A stretch of 64,000 bases of DNA. Origin: Daphnia carinata (taxonomy: Eukaryota > Arthropoda > Branchiopoda > Diplostraca > Daphniidae). A program made the translations under genes and the position numbers. The stretch's first letter is position 1. Each line of letters begins with the position of its first letter. Positions 29,436 through 39,989 of the stretch are shown in pieces. A model generated the notes under the pieces. The model had not been told where the DNA came from. It did not search any database and saw nothing but the letters and a program-made list of their open reading frames with translations. Where the stretch lies: contig NC_081338.1 in NCBI RefSeq assembly GCF_022539665.2, positions 6,436,446-6,500,445 on the forward strand, in the 5' to 3' direction.

Positions 29436-31249
29436 TTTTAGTTCATTGCAAACGATCTAAATTACCGCAAACGTGTCGTGCGTATTTTTCGTAGTGGTTG
29501 TTCCTTTAGCATAAATAACCCTCTATTGCAATGTATTGTACAGCTGGCGGAAAGTGAATTTGAGTAATTTCTACCCACAAGATATTTTGCTGACCCACAG
29601 TCCCCGTGAAACTAAAACACCATTGCACAAAAGGTACACAGTTTTGCAAAGAGCTTATATCAGTAATATAAATGTCAACCTCCTTGTTCTATGTATTGTG
29701 GTTTAAGCAACATTAAATGTTTTATTTACGTTTACAGATTATCTAACAAACAATTAAGTTTAGATGTTAACTGTAACCATTGAAAGCCATCTAGTGTCTG
29801 AAGTGAACGAAATGGGACAAACAGAAAATACACGCAGAAATAATACAGTAGGTAGAATTTAAATAAATAGATGTTTATTTCAAAGATTAATTAAGTCAAA
29901 GATACATTTCCATTAGAAAGAAGCAAATTTATCAGGGAAAGAAAATTATGCTTGGTGCCCCCCTGTGTTGTGAGTTCCTGATTTTTAGTCCTCGTTTCAG
30001 TGCCGAACCCTGAGTACCATTGTTTACTTTGGAAACATAGGAAAATGTTCATAGTTCATTGTTCTGTGAATTTGAAAAATTTGAATGTCAACCGTTTTCA
30101 AAGATAAGGTAATCGTTCACACTTTGTAGAAGATCTAATTTGTGATAGTTAAAAACGTGATAATTACGTGTTGTACGTCAACACGTCACATGCTTTCGTG
30201 TCTTCATGTAGGGGGTTACTATGCTATTGACATCTACTTCTGATTTCTTTTACCTAAACAATAAAACTGAAAATATGAAGGTCCACTCATGCTGCAGGAA
30301 AAGATTTTACCATTTGAAGAAAAGCAGCACAATATGATTAGGTGTAGAGTGATGTGGATGGCAAGTAGTACATGAACAGGAGTACAAATGGCTCCTTTCA
30401 GGTTCACTGTAACAAAATTAGCTTACCAGGCAGGGATGACGGTGAGGCAGAAGAAACGTCCAATTATTATACAATTTTTTTAAAGTTAATTTTTGTGATT
30501 TCTATTTTTAACAATTTAGAGAACCTGAAGATACATATTGTTGAGCCAGCCCATGGGTCACATTCAGCCATTGTATTACCAAAGAAACAAACCAGCTCAT
30601 GCTTACAGTAACTATCTATTATGCTATATAATATACTAGTTATAACAACCATTTAACATTTGTAATTCTAGCTCACCTGGACCTGTCTAGCCAACATATT
30701 GACCTTTCCCCTCTACCACTTTGCTACCGGTCCCCATAACTGGATGTAACACAACATACTCTGGCCATTCATACTCTGCATCAAACTAGTGGCCGTACAG
30801 AGGCAACTGCGGAAACCTACTCACCTTCACTACGCAGTTCATATATGCCTATTCACGTTGTACAGTTCAGCCAGACTTTTGATCGTGGGATCGTCCGAAA
30901 GTAAGACAAATTTCATTTATTTTTCAATCGTTGTTTTCTCTTCTTCCTAAAGTGTTCTTTACCATTGTCAACCTCGTTTTTTGTTTGATTTTTTTTTTTT
31001 TTTGGAACGGAAGGTTATTCGTTCTTGAATCTTAGTTGAGACGATTAGCTATTGCTCCCTGACTTATTTGGAAATGAACTGAGCATTAGGCGTAACAATG
31101 AAGGAAACACTGGCGTTTAGCAAGAATAGTATATTTTTCTCCCCGATAGACCGTAGGGAATGTATCTAATGTAAACTCATACTTTTAAATGAAAAATCAA
31201 AAGAAGTAAATGGGGGGGGAAGGGGAATTGGATCTCATTTAAAAATTGC
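29436..31249. other. Intergenic region, receptor array to metallothionein
   Basis: No supported gene. A GCCATCTAG motif lies at 29788. A 79-residue open frame at 30372-30611 has no family resemblance. The T-rich tract at 30990-31003 and AT-rich sequence give no further signals. Confidence 0.55.
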
Positions 31250-31731
31250 TCATTTGCAACAGGACGTCTTGCATCCGCAGCTCATGGGGCAGCGACAGTC
31301 GCTTCCACATCCGCCACCTAATTAAAAAGAAAACGTTTAAGGTTCATTCTGATGAATAATTGGGTGTTGGAATGGCTCCTCGTTTTAAAATCCGATTTCT
31401 TAAAAAAAAAAATATTTCAAATTTTTGATCGTTTAAATTACCTCCAGTGGCACAAATGCAAGCGGAATTTTGGCATGGCGCTCCGTTTGGTCCGCACTTG
31501 CATCCGCTACCGCATGTGCATTTGCCTGCGTAATAAATTTTTTGTTGATGGATCGTAAATATTAACTAATTAATGCATGAACTCACTTTGGCAGCAAGTG
31601 CAGCCACTTCCGCATGAGCAATTGTCTGAAATTAGTTTAAAGCAATCAAGTTAAACTAGTTGAGAAAAAACTATTCATCGTACGATCTTAGTGAGTTAGC
31701 TGAACTTACTTTGGCAGCAGACGTTAGGCAT
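31250..31731 (-). CDS. Metallothionein
   Basis: Small cytosolic protein that binds Cu, Zn or Cd through clustered cysteine thiolates and buffers metals. Four exons on the minus strand: 31710-31731, 31587-31625, 31442-31525, 31250-31317, all with canonical borders and matching phases. The 70-residue product has 21 cysteines, mostly as CC, CxC and CxxxC: VCCQNNCSCGSGCTCC at the start, SKCTCGSGCKCG in the middle, and DCRCPMSCGCKTSCCK at the end. There are no aromatic residues or histidines, as is normal for the family. Cysteine clusters divide into two domains around the NGAPCQNSAC stretch. The exons are too short to be seen as a single long frame. A TATA box and metal-response-element matches lie upstream. 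Confidence 0.9.
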
Positions 31732-31832
31732 ATTGATTGAAGATTTTGGGATGGTGTTTGAAGACTATTCTCTGACCGTTTTTCCACGAAATTGGAACTG
31801 TTGTGCTGTGTCTTTCTCACTATTGAAGCGCC

Positions 31833-31841
31833 CTATTTATA
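31833..31841 (-). promoter_or_regulatory. Metallothionein TATA box
   Basis: On the minus strand the sequence reads TATAAATAG, about 100 bases upstream of the metallothionein ATG. This predicts a start site near 31805-31812 and a 5' untranslated region of about 75-80 bases. Confidence 0.7.
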
Positions 31842-31939
31842 CCAGAAAGTTGAAGTTGTCTTCGTCCGTCTGTCAGGCAGTTCCGTGCTGAGTATTTCGA
31901 AAATGAGACCAAACTAGCTAAGGGTACATCCCGTGAACC

Positions 31940-31946
31940 GTGCGCA
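31940..31946 (-). promoter_or_regulatory. Metal response element match (MTF-1 site)
   Basis: The minus strand reads TGCGCAC, which fits the TGCRCNC core bound by MTF-1. It lies about 105 bases upstream of the TATA box. Confidence 0.5.
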
Positions 31947-32127
31947 GAGTTTACTCTACGACGACGAGAACTCATAAAGTTTTAGGAAAGAGCACAAAAC
32001 AAACAGACACATAGAAAGAGCTTGTTTACTTATCGCCCCATGTTTTCTTTTATCTAAAGATCAACGCCCGGAAACTTGGGGCGCAGCCACCCAGCACTTC
32101 ACGTCCCTCCTGGTCTTTTTTCGTGCC

Positions 32128-32134
32128 GCGTGCA
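32128..32134 (-). promoter_or_regulatory. Second metal response element match
   Basis: The minus strand reads TGCACGC, again fitting TGCRCNC, about 290 bases upstream of the TATA box. Confidence 0.4.
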
Positions 32135-33388
32135 AACGATAGTCCTTGACACGGAAAACGTATTCTTTGTACTTGTTACATGTTGGGGCGCCATTCGTTA
32201 CCGTCTGTACTGCAGGGTTTAGGATTTTATGTAATAGGGCAGACGTTATCCAAACGTGATGTAATAATTCCTGTTGTTTTCGCTGGTTAGCTAACTTTTA
32301 CATCCACAGTTTTGGTTTCTTTTAATTCGGTGTTGTTGACGTCCTACGACGAATGATTTAAATGCTTAATTAATTTTTATTCCAGCCATAAAATAACAGG
32401 TTTAATTACGATGCGTTTATCGATTAATGTAAGAAATTTGGGAACGTTTTGTTATACAGATTTTGTTTTACGGAAACTACCGATGTAATTCTTTCATGAG
32501 TTACGTTTAAAAATGGAAACGCTAAATATTTGTCTTTCTTGCATTCCATTTGACTGTCTCATGGAAGAACTATTACTGGAAAACAAACAAATCCTAGAAT
32601 GTTATCGAGATCAACATTGTCATTATTTTAACCCTACAAAACCTTCTAACGCGATCATTTCTGAACTGCCTAAAACACAATTTTGTTGAAAGAGAAGAAG
32701 TTGGATCCGATTCACCACTTCCTGATTTGGAAGGATACGGGCGCCGTATTGTTTAGTGAAGGACATTGATTGGTGATTTTCAGGGCTACGGTCGCTTTCT
32801 TTTTTTATTGCACAGAAATAAAGAAGATATCCTTTCGCAGTAGCGTTGTTACCCGTATAAAAATACATCGAGGAAATTTACGAAGACAAACGATCCTAAA
32901 CCGAATTCAAGGCTAAAACCATCCAGCTGTTCTTTTTTTTAACAGCTTCTATATAGATAGATTAAAAGAAGGTCACGCCTTATCTTTCGTTTCTTCGTAA
33001 ATTACCATGAAGGTGACGGCCGTCATGTGGAAAAAAAAGGGTGTGGCCGCTTTTGAATTTTGCACAACCAACGTTACAAAGTGCATAGTCATGTCCAGCA
33101 TTGTGAGTAGCCTATGTGTAACGATCCTTTGCGAAAGGACACTTTAAATCGTACCCTTTAATGGCAGATGCAAGGTTATCTTACGCTGGAAAAAAAGACT
33201 TGGCGTCTTCTTTTCTGAGGTATTTTTAGAAAGGCGGAAGGAACAATGAGCCTATCCACACCCCATCCCGCGATAATCGGTTGCATATATTTTCTTATTT
33301 TTTCATTTATGTTAAACAACAGAACGAGATCATGGAGTCGCCCTTGTCCCGATGATTCTCGTTGTTGCTGTTCGCCTGGAACCAAAAG
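32135..33388. other. Intergenic region between metallothionein and cuticle gene
   Basis: AT-rich. An ATG at 33007 opens 46 codons without recognisable features. No gene is supported. Confidence 0.55.
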
Positions 33389-33424
33389 TATAAAATGCCT
33401 TCCGCTGAACAAGAAGCAACCAGT
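33389..33424 (+). promoter_or_regulatory. Core promoter of the cuticle protein gene
   Basis: TATAAAA at 33389-33395 is followed about 30 bases later by CCAGTT (33419-33424), a reasonable initiator. The ATG at 33480 would leave a 5' untranslated region of about 60 bases. Confidence 0.6.
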
Positions 33425-33479
33425 TGATAACCAAACCTCCCGTGAGAGCGCTTTCGAGCAACTTACCTAGCGAATCAAC

Positions 33480-34686
33480 ATGCAATCAACTGTAATTATT
33501 ATTTTAATAACTTGTTTCATTATAACTGCAAACATTTACGTCTCTTTCAAATTATGATTTTAACGGGAACGCACAATAGATGGCATTGCCGTTGTTGACC
33601 ATCATTTTGGCTGTGCCTCTTTCCCACTGTCAGCCGGCGGCTTTTCATCCGTTCACCAATGCAGCCTCGACGAGCTTCTCATCGGCACCTTTTGCCACTT
33701 GGATACCTGCCGCATTTTCTGCTACGCAATATCACGCCCAGGATGAGCTTGGCCAAGCTTCTTATGGTTATGCTTACCCTGGACAAGCAGCCGCCAACTT
33801 CCGAGATGCGTGGGGTAACCAAGTCGGCAGTTGGGCGTACATCGATCCGGATGGGAAAGAGGTCCGCGTCAGTTACATAGCCGATGCGGGAGGATTCCGC
33901 GTCCTTTCAAATAACTTGCCTCAAGCCCCAATGCAAGCCGTTTCCTCTCCTCCCATGGTTCCCGTGTCCGACACTCCGGAAGTTGAAGAAGCTAAACGTT
34001 TACATTTCGCGGCTATAGTTGAAGCAAAATCCCGCAATGCAGCCGCTAAGAGTCGCCATCGTCGTAGCTCTGGACAATACTATTCGACACCTACACAAAT
34101 GGTCCATTATGAAACTTATCATAGCCATCAGAAAGCTGCCGTTCCAGTTGTTCGCGTAGCACCTCTGAATGTTGAACCAGCTGCTTCTGTTTTCCAGCAA
34201 CCAGCAGTTCCCGCTGACTCGTCTTTCCCTGTTAACGCTGTTCCACTAGCTACTGCTGTCCACGCAGAGGCTCACTCGATTGCAGGGCCGACCTCAGCAG
34301 TTGTCCAACATGGTCCGGTATCATCTCCGATCATCAGCAAATTCCATTCGCAAGATGAGTTTGGTCAGGCGGCTTTCGGCCACGTGACGGCCGACCAATC
34401 GGCATCCAATTTCCGCGATGCTTCTGGTAACCAAATGGGTCATTACGCCTACATCGATCCCGACGGCCAACCGGTTATCGTCTACTACACAGCCGGAGCA
34501 AGTGGTTTCCAAGTTGTATCCAACGCTCTTCCGCAGGCCCCTGCCGTCCCCGTTTTTCAGCATGCCGTAAGTACCATTCCATCCGTCGTTCAGGATACTG
34601 CCGAAGTGGTGCAAGCTCGTAGAGAACATCTAGCCCTTGTCAAAGAGGCGCGGAATCGTGTCAGATCGTACTCAAGTTCTGTTTGA
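33480..34686 (+). CDS. Two-domain Rebers-Riddiford cuticle protein
   Basis: Secreted structural protein that binds chitin in the exoskeleton. The main exon is 33580-34686. A tiny first exon (33480-33491, codons M-Q-S-T, donor ACT|GTAATT) joined in phase 0 is likely, because the main exon begins right after an acceptor (AATAG at 33575-33579); short first exons interrupting the signal peptide are typical of cuticle genes. The ATG at 33580 could also serve. Signal peptide: MALPLLTIILAVPLSHC. Two chitin-binding (R&R) domains: residues about 50-118 (FRDAWGNQVGSWAYIDPDGK, then ADAGGFRVLSNNLPQAP) and about 257-325 (FRDASGNQMGHYAYIDPDGQ, then AGASGFQVVSNALPQAP). Each is followed by a VEEAKRLHFAAI or VVQARREHLALV helix-like motif. 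The linker is Ala/Pro/Val-rich with a basic RHRRSS cluster. The internal repeat shows a tandem duplication of the domain. Confidence 0.9.
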
Positions 34687-35256
34687 TATACTAAAAGATC
34701 CGTGATCTAGAGCCAAAAGAGCATCCGTCTGTACATAAATGTTTTGTATTGTTTTTTTTTTCTATTCTTTCTCTCCACGCATTTTATCTATGTCAAAATT
34801 TTTTTGACGTCAGTATTAAACATAATAAACTTCTAGGCAATCGTTAAATTATCAATTGGAGAATTGATCAGAATTGTTCACCTCCTCTTCTACTCTATTT
34901 CTTAGGTTATTTTCCGTAAAGGCTCTTGGCCTCTGCAGAGTGCTGCCAACAAGAATGGGAAAAAGAATACTTCTTATTCTTAAGGAATTCAAAGTATTTT
35001 TTTCTTATTTGTAGAATATTTCGCCACCAAATAATAAAGTAGATTCCTAGTTTTCCAAAAATTGGTAAGAATTCCCTTAAAGAATATAGCTTGTAACGAT
35101 GCATAGGCAGTGTAAATGGTGGATGTCCTACACCAACTGCCCAACAGTGTTGAGTCAAATTACGTGTAAAACATTTACGTTCTAACATCACCTCGCGAAA
35201 GAATCGACAAAGAATAAGAATTATGGACCATGAATTTCTATCACAGACGGTGTGTC
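34687..35256. other. Cuticle gene 3' region and intergenic
   Basis: An AATAAA word inside CATAATAAAC (about 34820-34829) could end the cuticle transcript. Nothing else is recognised. Confidence 0.5.
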
Positions 35257-35342
35257 AAACAGTATAGCCATCTATTGGTACTATATTCAGTTTTACTATA
35301 TTGGGCTTCAGTGACTAACATTTGGCGGCTAGGGTAAGGGCT

Positions 35343-36069
35343 GTAGCAACTTTCACTTCTAATAATTCAAATGCCATAAGGTTCACGTGTAAAAGATATC
35401 AATTTTCGTAATCCTTGTTTAATTTAGTTAAAAATACACTATTCCGATTCGGAATTCAACGCTGATCACGAATATCGGCTTTGTTTTGACATTGGGCTTA
35501 ACAAAATGGAGAAAAACGAAGAAAATGACCGTGGGAAAATTGCCTCAAAAACCGTCAAAAATTGACCATCGTTGGAATTGCTTGAAAATGACAGAATATA
35601 CCCAAAATCGAATGCTGATTCCAAGAAAATTGCTATTTTTTTCATAGCATCAACCGTTTTGGAAATACACTGAATTGAAAACGACTGGCGCGGCAGTACG
35701 CTACAGCACTAGCATGACACATCAAGGCTTTTCAATTCAATGTATTTCCAAAACGGTTGATGTTATGAAAAAAATACTAATTTTCTCGGAATCAGCAGTC
35801 GATTCTGAGTATATTCTGTCATTTTCAAGCAATTCCAACGATGGTCGATTTTTGACGGTTTTTGAGGCAATTTTCCCACGGTTATTTTTTTCGTTTTTCT
35901 CCTTTTTGTTAAGTCCAATGTCAAAACAAAGCTGATATTCGTGATCAGCGCTCAATTCCGAATCGGAAAAATGTATTTTTAACTAAATGAAGCAAGGATT
36001 ACGAAAATTGCTATCTTTTACACGTGAGCCTTATGGCATTTCAATTATTAGAAGTGAAAGTTGCAACAG
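35343..36069. mobile_element. Long foldback element (arms about 340 bp)
   Basis: Left arm about 35343-35681 and right arm about 35729-36069 are near-perfect reverse complements. For example GCAACTTTCACTTCTAATAA near 35346 pairs with TTATTAGAAGTGAAAGTTGC near 36045, and CCGTTTTGGAAATACA pairs with TGTATTTCCAAAACGG. The roughly 47-bp spacer is unrelated. The arms differ by scattered substitutions and small indels. Just outside lie CAGTATAGCCATCTATTGGTA (35257-35277) and, inverted, CTAGATGGCGG (36112-36122), so the element may be bracketed by short terminal repeats related to those at 41340-41578. No transposase is encoded: a non-autonomous foldback or MITE-like element. Confidence 0.8.
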
Positions 36070-36239
36070 AGACCGACTGCTTTGTCAAGCTTGTTTGTTT
36101 TCTCGACACCTAGATGGCGGAACGTGACCAAAATTTGGTGATTATTTCCTTGGCTTGGAATTCGACGAAATCTTTGACACTAAATGGCAGTATCAAATTA
36201 GATATAATTAGTGAGTTAGTATGGCAATATGGCAATCCG

Positions 36240-36750
36240 TTTAATTTTTATTTTTGTCAGACATTTCTAGATTTGTTAAAAGCGAGAAGGGTGCTGTTTG
36301 CCTTCCTCGCTAGATTATACTTCTTGACATCGTGGTTTTGGCGATTTTCAGCATTAAATTTACTCATACTTCAACGCTATTCAAGATACGCTAATGAGAG
36401 GTAATATAAACAATATGCACAACAATTTAACGTTTTGACATGATTTAATCTTATTAGAAAAACTAGAAGTGCCGTATAGTACATGGGTCAGGAATGTAAT
36501 CGGAATTTCAATTCACCTTGGTAGGTATGTATTATGTTTTTCAATTTCGAATTGTCCACAGTAATCTGTGCTTACTGACTTGTGAATAAACTGATGATAC
36601 TAATATTTGATTAATTTTGAGAAGGATAAATTATGTTGTCTTCGAAAGACTAAGATTGTAGTGTTCACATTAAACATCCATCTTTGTTTTGGCCTCTATA
36701 ATATAAGTAATAGACTGTTTTGTTCTGATTTGAATTTTTCTGTCCAGGTT
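36240..36750. repeat. Dispersed repeat, inverted relative to 45990-46310
   Basis: TTCTAGATT, CTTCCTCGCTAGAT, CACTTCTTGAC-like and TTGGCGATTTT segments at 36265-36350 match the reverse complement of 46190-46300 in the same order. 36640-36710 (AAACATCCATCTTTGTTT) matches the reverse complement of 46013-46090. Moderately diverged. The partner copy lies next to zinc-knuckle exon relics, so this copy may be the non-coding edge of the same duplicated segment. Confidence 0.6.
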
Positions 36751-38662
36751 ACTTAATGTTGATGGACTTCCATTACAGCAGAACAATTACAGCTAGTACT
36801 TGCAGCAGTTACAACACATGAACAAAGTTGAAGTTTCCGTGAAAAATGCACCAGCAGCCACAAAGTAGTGGGTTCACAAGGGCTGGCAGATGTTTTGATT
36901 TTGCCCTAAATCTAAGGAAATTGTCCTTCAAAAGGTAATATGTTTTGTGGGCACCACATTTAAAAGATCTTCATCAGCATTTCAGAAATTTCTTCATCTA
37001 AGCAATCCCAGATATTGATCTGCATTGCATCTACTGCCGTTGTATTTTCACGTTTGTCATAGCGTCTTCGCTGCATCAAGGTTGGTTGCGCCGATGATTC
37101 TCGTTCATGGTAAGACTGAATGATGGATTTACTCGATTATCGTTCTTCTTTAGACAATGTGTTTATTCGATGTAAAGAGTCATTTCGATGGTGCCGATGA
37201 TTCATGTTAATGGTAAAACTAACGCTTCTTAGCTGATTACCATTCGTCATTAGGCAATGTGTTGTTTCTCACTCGTCATTTATTTCTCAAAATCGCTTTT
37301 GGGCAGTATGTCACATGGAAAGCTTTTACAGGGAAAATAGATAATCCGCTGTTTTCTCTGTGCTATTTTCAGCGTGTTTCATACTTCTTACATTCAACCG
37401 TTTGATTGTGGGGACTGGCACAAAAAACTAATGTCGTTCTTTACTTTTCTTGTCACGTTTGTCGTTAAATGGGTATTAGCGCTAAGGGCACACAGGGATA
37501 CGCAATACCGAATCGTTATTTCTTATATGAAAATTACTGTTTCGTGATTTTTAATCATATTATATGGCCACCATTTGATTCCCTAGTAATACGTTAATTT
37601 CTTTAACCTTGTAATTTTGTATTTTCATTTTTTAACCGGCGAGGCACAAAAAAAAAACTTGGTGCGTGCGTGTGGCTATTCATACGACAAACAGCTGGCA
37701 AGAGATGGAAAGTACCATTTTAAACAAAAACATGTAAAATCAGTTTATCCTAAAACTACAGTTTGATGTTGATCAGGTTCGCTTGTAAAAAGACGCAGTT
37801 GACACTCTTTTGAAATTTCCTTTCCAAATCATGTATTTTCATGAGAATATATTGGTTTTTGAATAAACAATTGTTCCCTAAATCTTTTTTGTTTCGCTTT
37901 TATTTTGGTTGTAAACAAAAAAACTAGATGTCGCTGGCGCGCTTCTAAAATGGTGTTTTGTTTACCTGTGACAGTGGTGTGAGCATTGAAACCTGTGTTT
38001 GAAAGTTTTCGTTAAAAATGTTATAATCGAGTGGAAAGTTATATAAAACTAACGTCTATCAAGTGTTTTACTCCTTGTGTTAGTTTTAGGAAGTGAAGCA
38101 CACCAAATAGTTATTTTTTTTTGTAACAGGCAATCTTGTAAGCTATGCAAGATGCCAATTCCAAACAGTCACAGATTGCTCTGTTAAAAAACTATGGTGT
38201 TAGCATTCCATCGTGCTACTCTGTTGTTTAGAGGTATTTAACTTGTACGTGGCCATTAGTATACCATTTGGCATGATTCTGACTTCAAGATCTAGCTTGT
38301 GAAACTTATAATGGAAAGAATGCTAACCTGGAAGAAGATCACCAGCGATGTGCATTCCTTGAATCAGCACACCACTGTCCAATTCAACTACCCTTTTGCC
38401 TAGCCATCAAAATCAACTTTAATCTGATAAATGGATTGTGTACCTCTTTGTTTGGTTTCCAAAGCTTAACCAACACAGGTAGACCTGGACATCAAAACCA
38501 ATCCCTTTTGGTATCTTAAGTTCGAGGCTTATCTAGTGTTGCCTTTCTTTTAATTTCATATCCTATCGTAGGTCTGAAAAGCCTTTACCTTCTACAGCAA
38601 AATTACGAGCACTACAGGTTTTGCAGTATTCAGACAACAGGTGTAGGTAAATTACCGTCTCT
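36751..38662. other. Intergenic, repeat-rich, no gene supported
   Basis: A degenerate tandem pair of about 75-110 bp is visible at 37083-37265: GCGCCGATGATTCTCGTTCATGG followed later by GTGCCGATGATTCATGTTAATGG, each followed by an AATGTGTT segment. A TAGATGTCGCTGGCGCG motif lies near 37925. No coding sequence is recognised. Confidence 0.5.
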
Positions 38663-38759
38663 GTTATAATGACACCAATAATTTCATATTCCACATGTAG
38701 TGACACGTTTTTTTTTTCATATTTGTCATTTACATTATTCAGCCGTCTTTACCAGGCTT

Positions 38760-39010
38760 TTCGCCCCGTCCGTCTTCGCCTCACCCGTCGCCCCATCTTT
38801 GCCTCGCCCGTCGCCTTCGCCTCGCCCGTCGCCCCGTCTTCGCCTCGCCTGTCGCCCCGTCTTCGCCTCGCCCGTCGCACCGTTTTCGCCTCGCCCGTCG
38901 CCCCGTCTTCGCCTCGCACCGTCTTCGCTTCGCCCGTCGCCACGTCATCTCTTGGCCCGTCGCGCCATCATCGCCTCGCCCGTCGCCTCGTGGTCGCCAC
39001 GTCATCGCCT
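38760..39010. repeat. GC-rich minisatellite
   Basis: Tandem array of imperfect units built from CGCCTCGCCCGTCGCC and CCCGTCTT, period about 16-24 bases, roughly 10-12 units in 250 bp. GC content is far above the flanks. Open frames exist on both strands only because the unit lacks stops. Confidence 0.85.
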
Positions 39011-39079
39011 GTTCTTTATGGTATCTTTGTATTTTGTAGTGTTTAATTTGTTGTGCTAATTAACATGCTGGCTGCCACG

Positions 39080-39480
39080 CCATATTGATCCCCTTTTTTT
39101 TAAAGCTGTGTAGGGACGGGCCGCGCTGTTCTGCCTCATGGCCTATCTGCCATGAGGTGGGGCAGTTGCCTCTGCCCAAGATTGGCCGTAAGGCTTATTA
39201 GGCAACGCACCTTAGGGACTCCCTTTTCTCGATGTGTGGTGGAGACCCGGGATGTGCGTTTCCACAACGGTCTCCACCATTTCATCAGCCCGGACTTGTC
39301 AGCGGACAGTCCCCCTTGGTCGCTATCTTTCTGATAGCGACGTAGATAGTGTAGTTGTTAGTGGCGTGGCAGCCAGCCTGTTAGTTAGTTATGTATGTAT
39401 GTATGTATGTATGTATTGTATTTTAAAATGTAAATATTAGTGGTGGATTTGAGGGTGGATGGAGGGACAATAAAATGCTT
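39080..39480 (+). mobile_element. Possible 3' end of a non-LTR retroelement
   Basis: A GC-rich segment containing an inverted repeat (GGTGGAGACC at about 39238-39247 with GGTCTCCACC near 39269, and GTCGCTATC with GATAGCGAC at 39318-39341). It is followed by a (TATG)n run (39388-39415) and an AATAAA (39469-39474). This resembles the 3' region of a retroelement or SINE. No reverse transcriptase is encoded here, so the call is tentative. Confidence 0.35.
39385..39417 (+). repeat. (TATG)n microsatellite
   Basis: Seven or so TATG units in a row. Confidence 0.9.
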
Positions 39481-39528
39481 TATTTTCACATGAATTTTGT
39501 TTTTATTTTTATCACTATATCTATCAAC

Positions 39529-39597
39529 TGTTTTGGGATTCGAACCCTAGACCATCGGCACACCAGTCCAATGCTTTACAATTAAGCCAACTACAAT
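39529..39597 (-). repeat. tRNA-like segment (pseudo-tRNA or SINE head)
   Basis: The minus strand has an A-box-like TGGCTTAATTGTAAAGCA and a B box GGGTTCGAATCCC, at tRNA spacing. An anticodon stem ATTGG/CCGAT can form but has a 9-base loop, and no 7-bp acceptor stem pairs. It is probably a tRNA-derived repeat and not a working tRNA. Confidence 0.45.
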
Positions 39598-39685
39598 GTT
39601 AGTAATTAAATAATTTCTTCCTAAAAGACCTTGTTTAAACTGCATACGTACATATGCTTTCATATGTGAATTATTATTTATACAG

Positions 39686-39756
39686 TACCTAATAGCTCAG
39701 TGGAAGAGCGCTGGTCTGTGATGTCAGATTTCTGAGGTTCGAATCTCAGTATAGTA
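39686..39756 (+). repeat. Second tRNA-like segment (pseudo-tRNA)
   Basis: A good A box and D arm (TAGCTCAGTGGAAGAGC), an anticodon arm CTGGT-CTGTGAT-GTCAG (GTG in the anticodon position), and a B box GAGGTTCGAATCTC are present. The acceptor stem does not pair and the T arm is irregular. Probably a pseudogene or SINE head. The anticodon would read histidine codons, but the body does not resemble tRNA-His. Confidence 0.45.
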
Positions 39757-39989
39757 ATGCAAGTATACGATAATTCAATGGAAACAATGCTTACCATCAA
39801 TAGTGGCATAAACAAGAAAGGTGAGTTTAGCAAGCTAAATAAAAAAAATTGATAAATATGATGTGTGAACACAGCAAACACAGACAATGAAAGAAACAGA
39901 TTTTGCAAAAAATATTTTAAAAAAAAAAAAATTTATTGACAATTCTCTGTACATTAGAATTATTTTTGCAACTTTAAAAAGGCACAAAA

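Noticed and set aside
33007-33147. 46-codon frame MKVTAVMWKKKGV... between metallothionein and cuticle genes
   Set aside because: No signal peptide, no family, no clear promoter at suitable distance, and length compatible with chance.
35675-35935. Open frames on both strands in the foldback element
   Set aside because: They are mirror images produced by the inverted repeat, rich in Lys/Phe homopolymer codons, with no transposase motifs.
36114-36404. 96-codon frame with a membrane-like appearance
   Set aside because: It lies in a dispersed repeat whose other copy does not keep the frame.
38669-39059. Pro/Arg-rich open frames on both strands of the 38.7-39.0 kb array
   Set aside because: They arise from the minisatellite unit, with no start context, no domain and all frames open.
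39686-39756. Functional tRNA-His
   Set aside because: The acceptor stem does not pair, the T arm is irregular and the body does not resemble arthropod tRNA-His.
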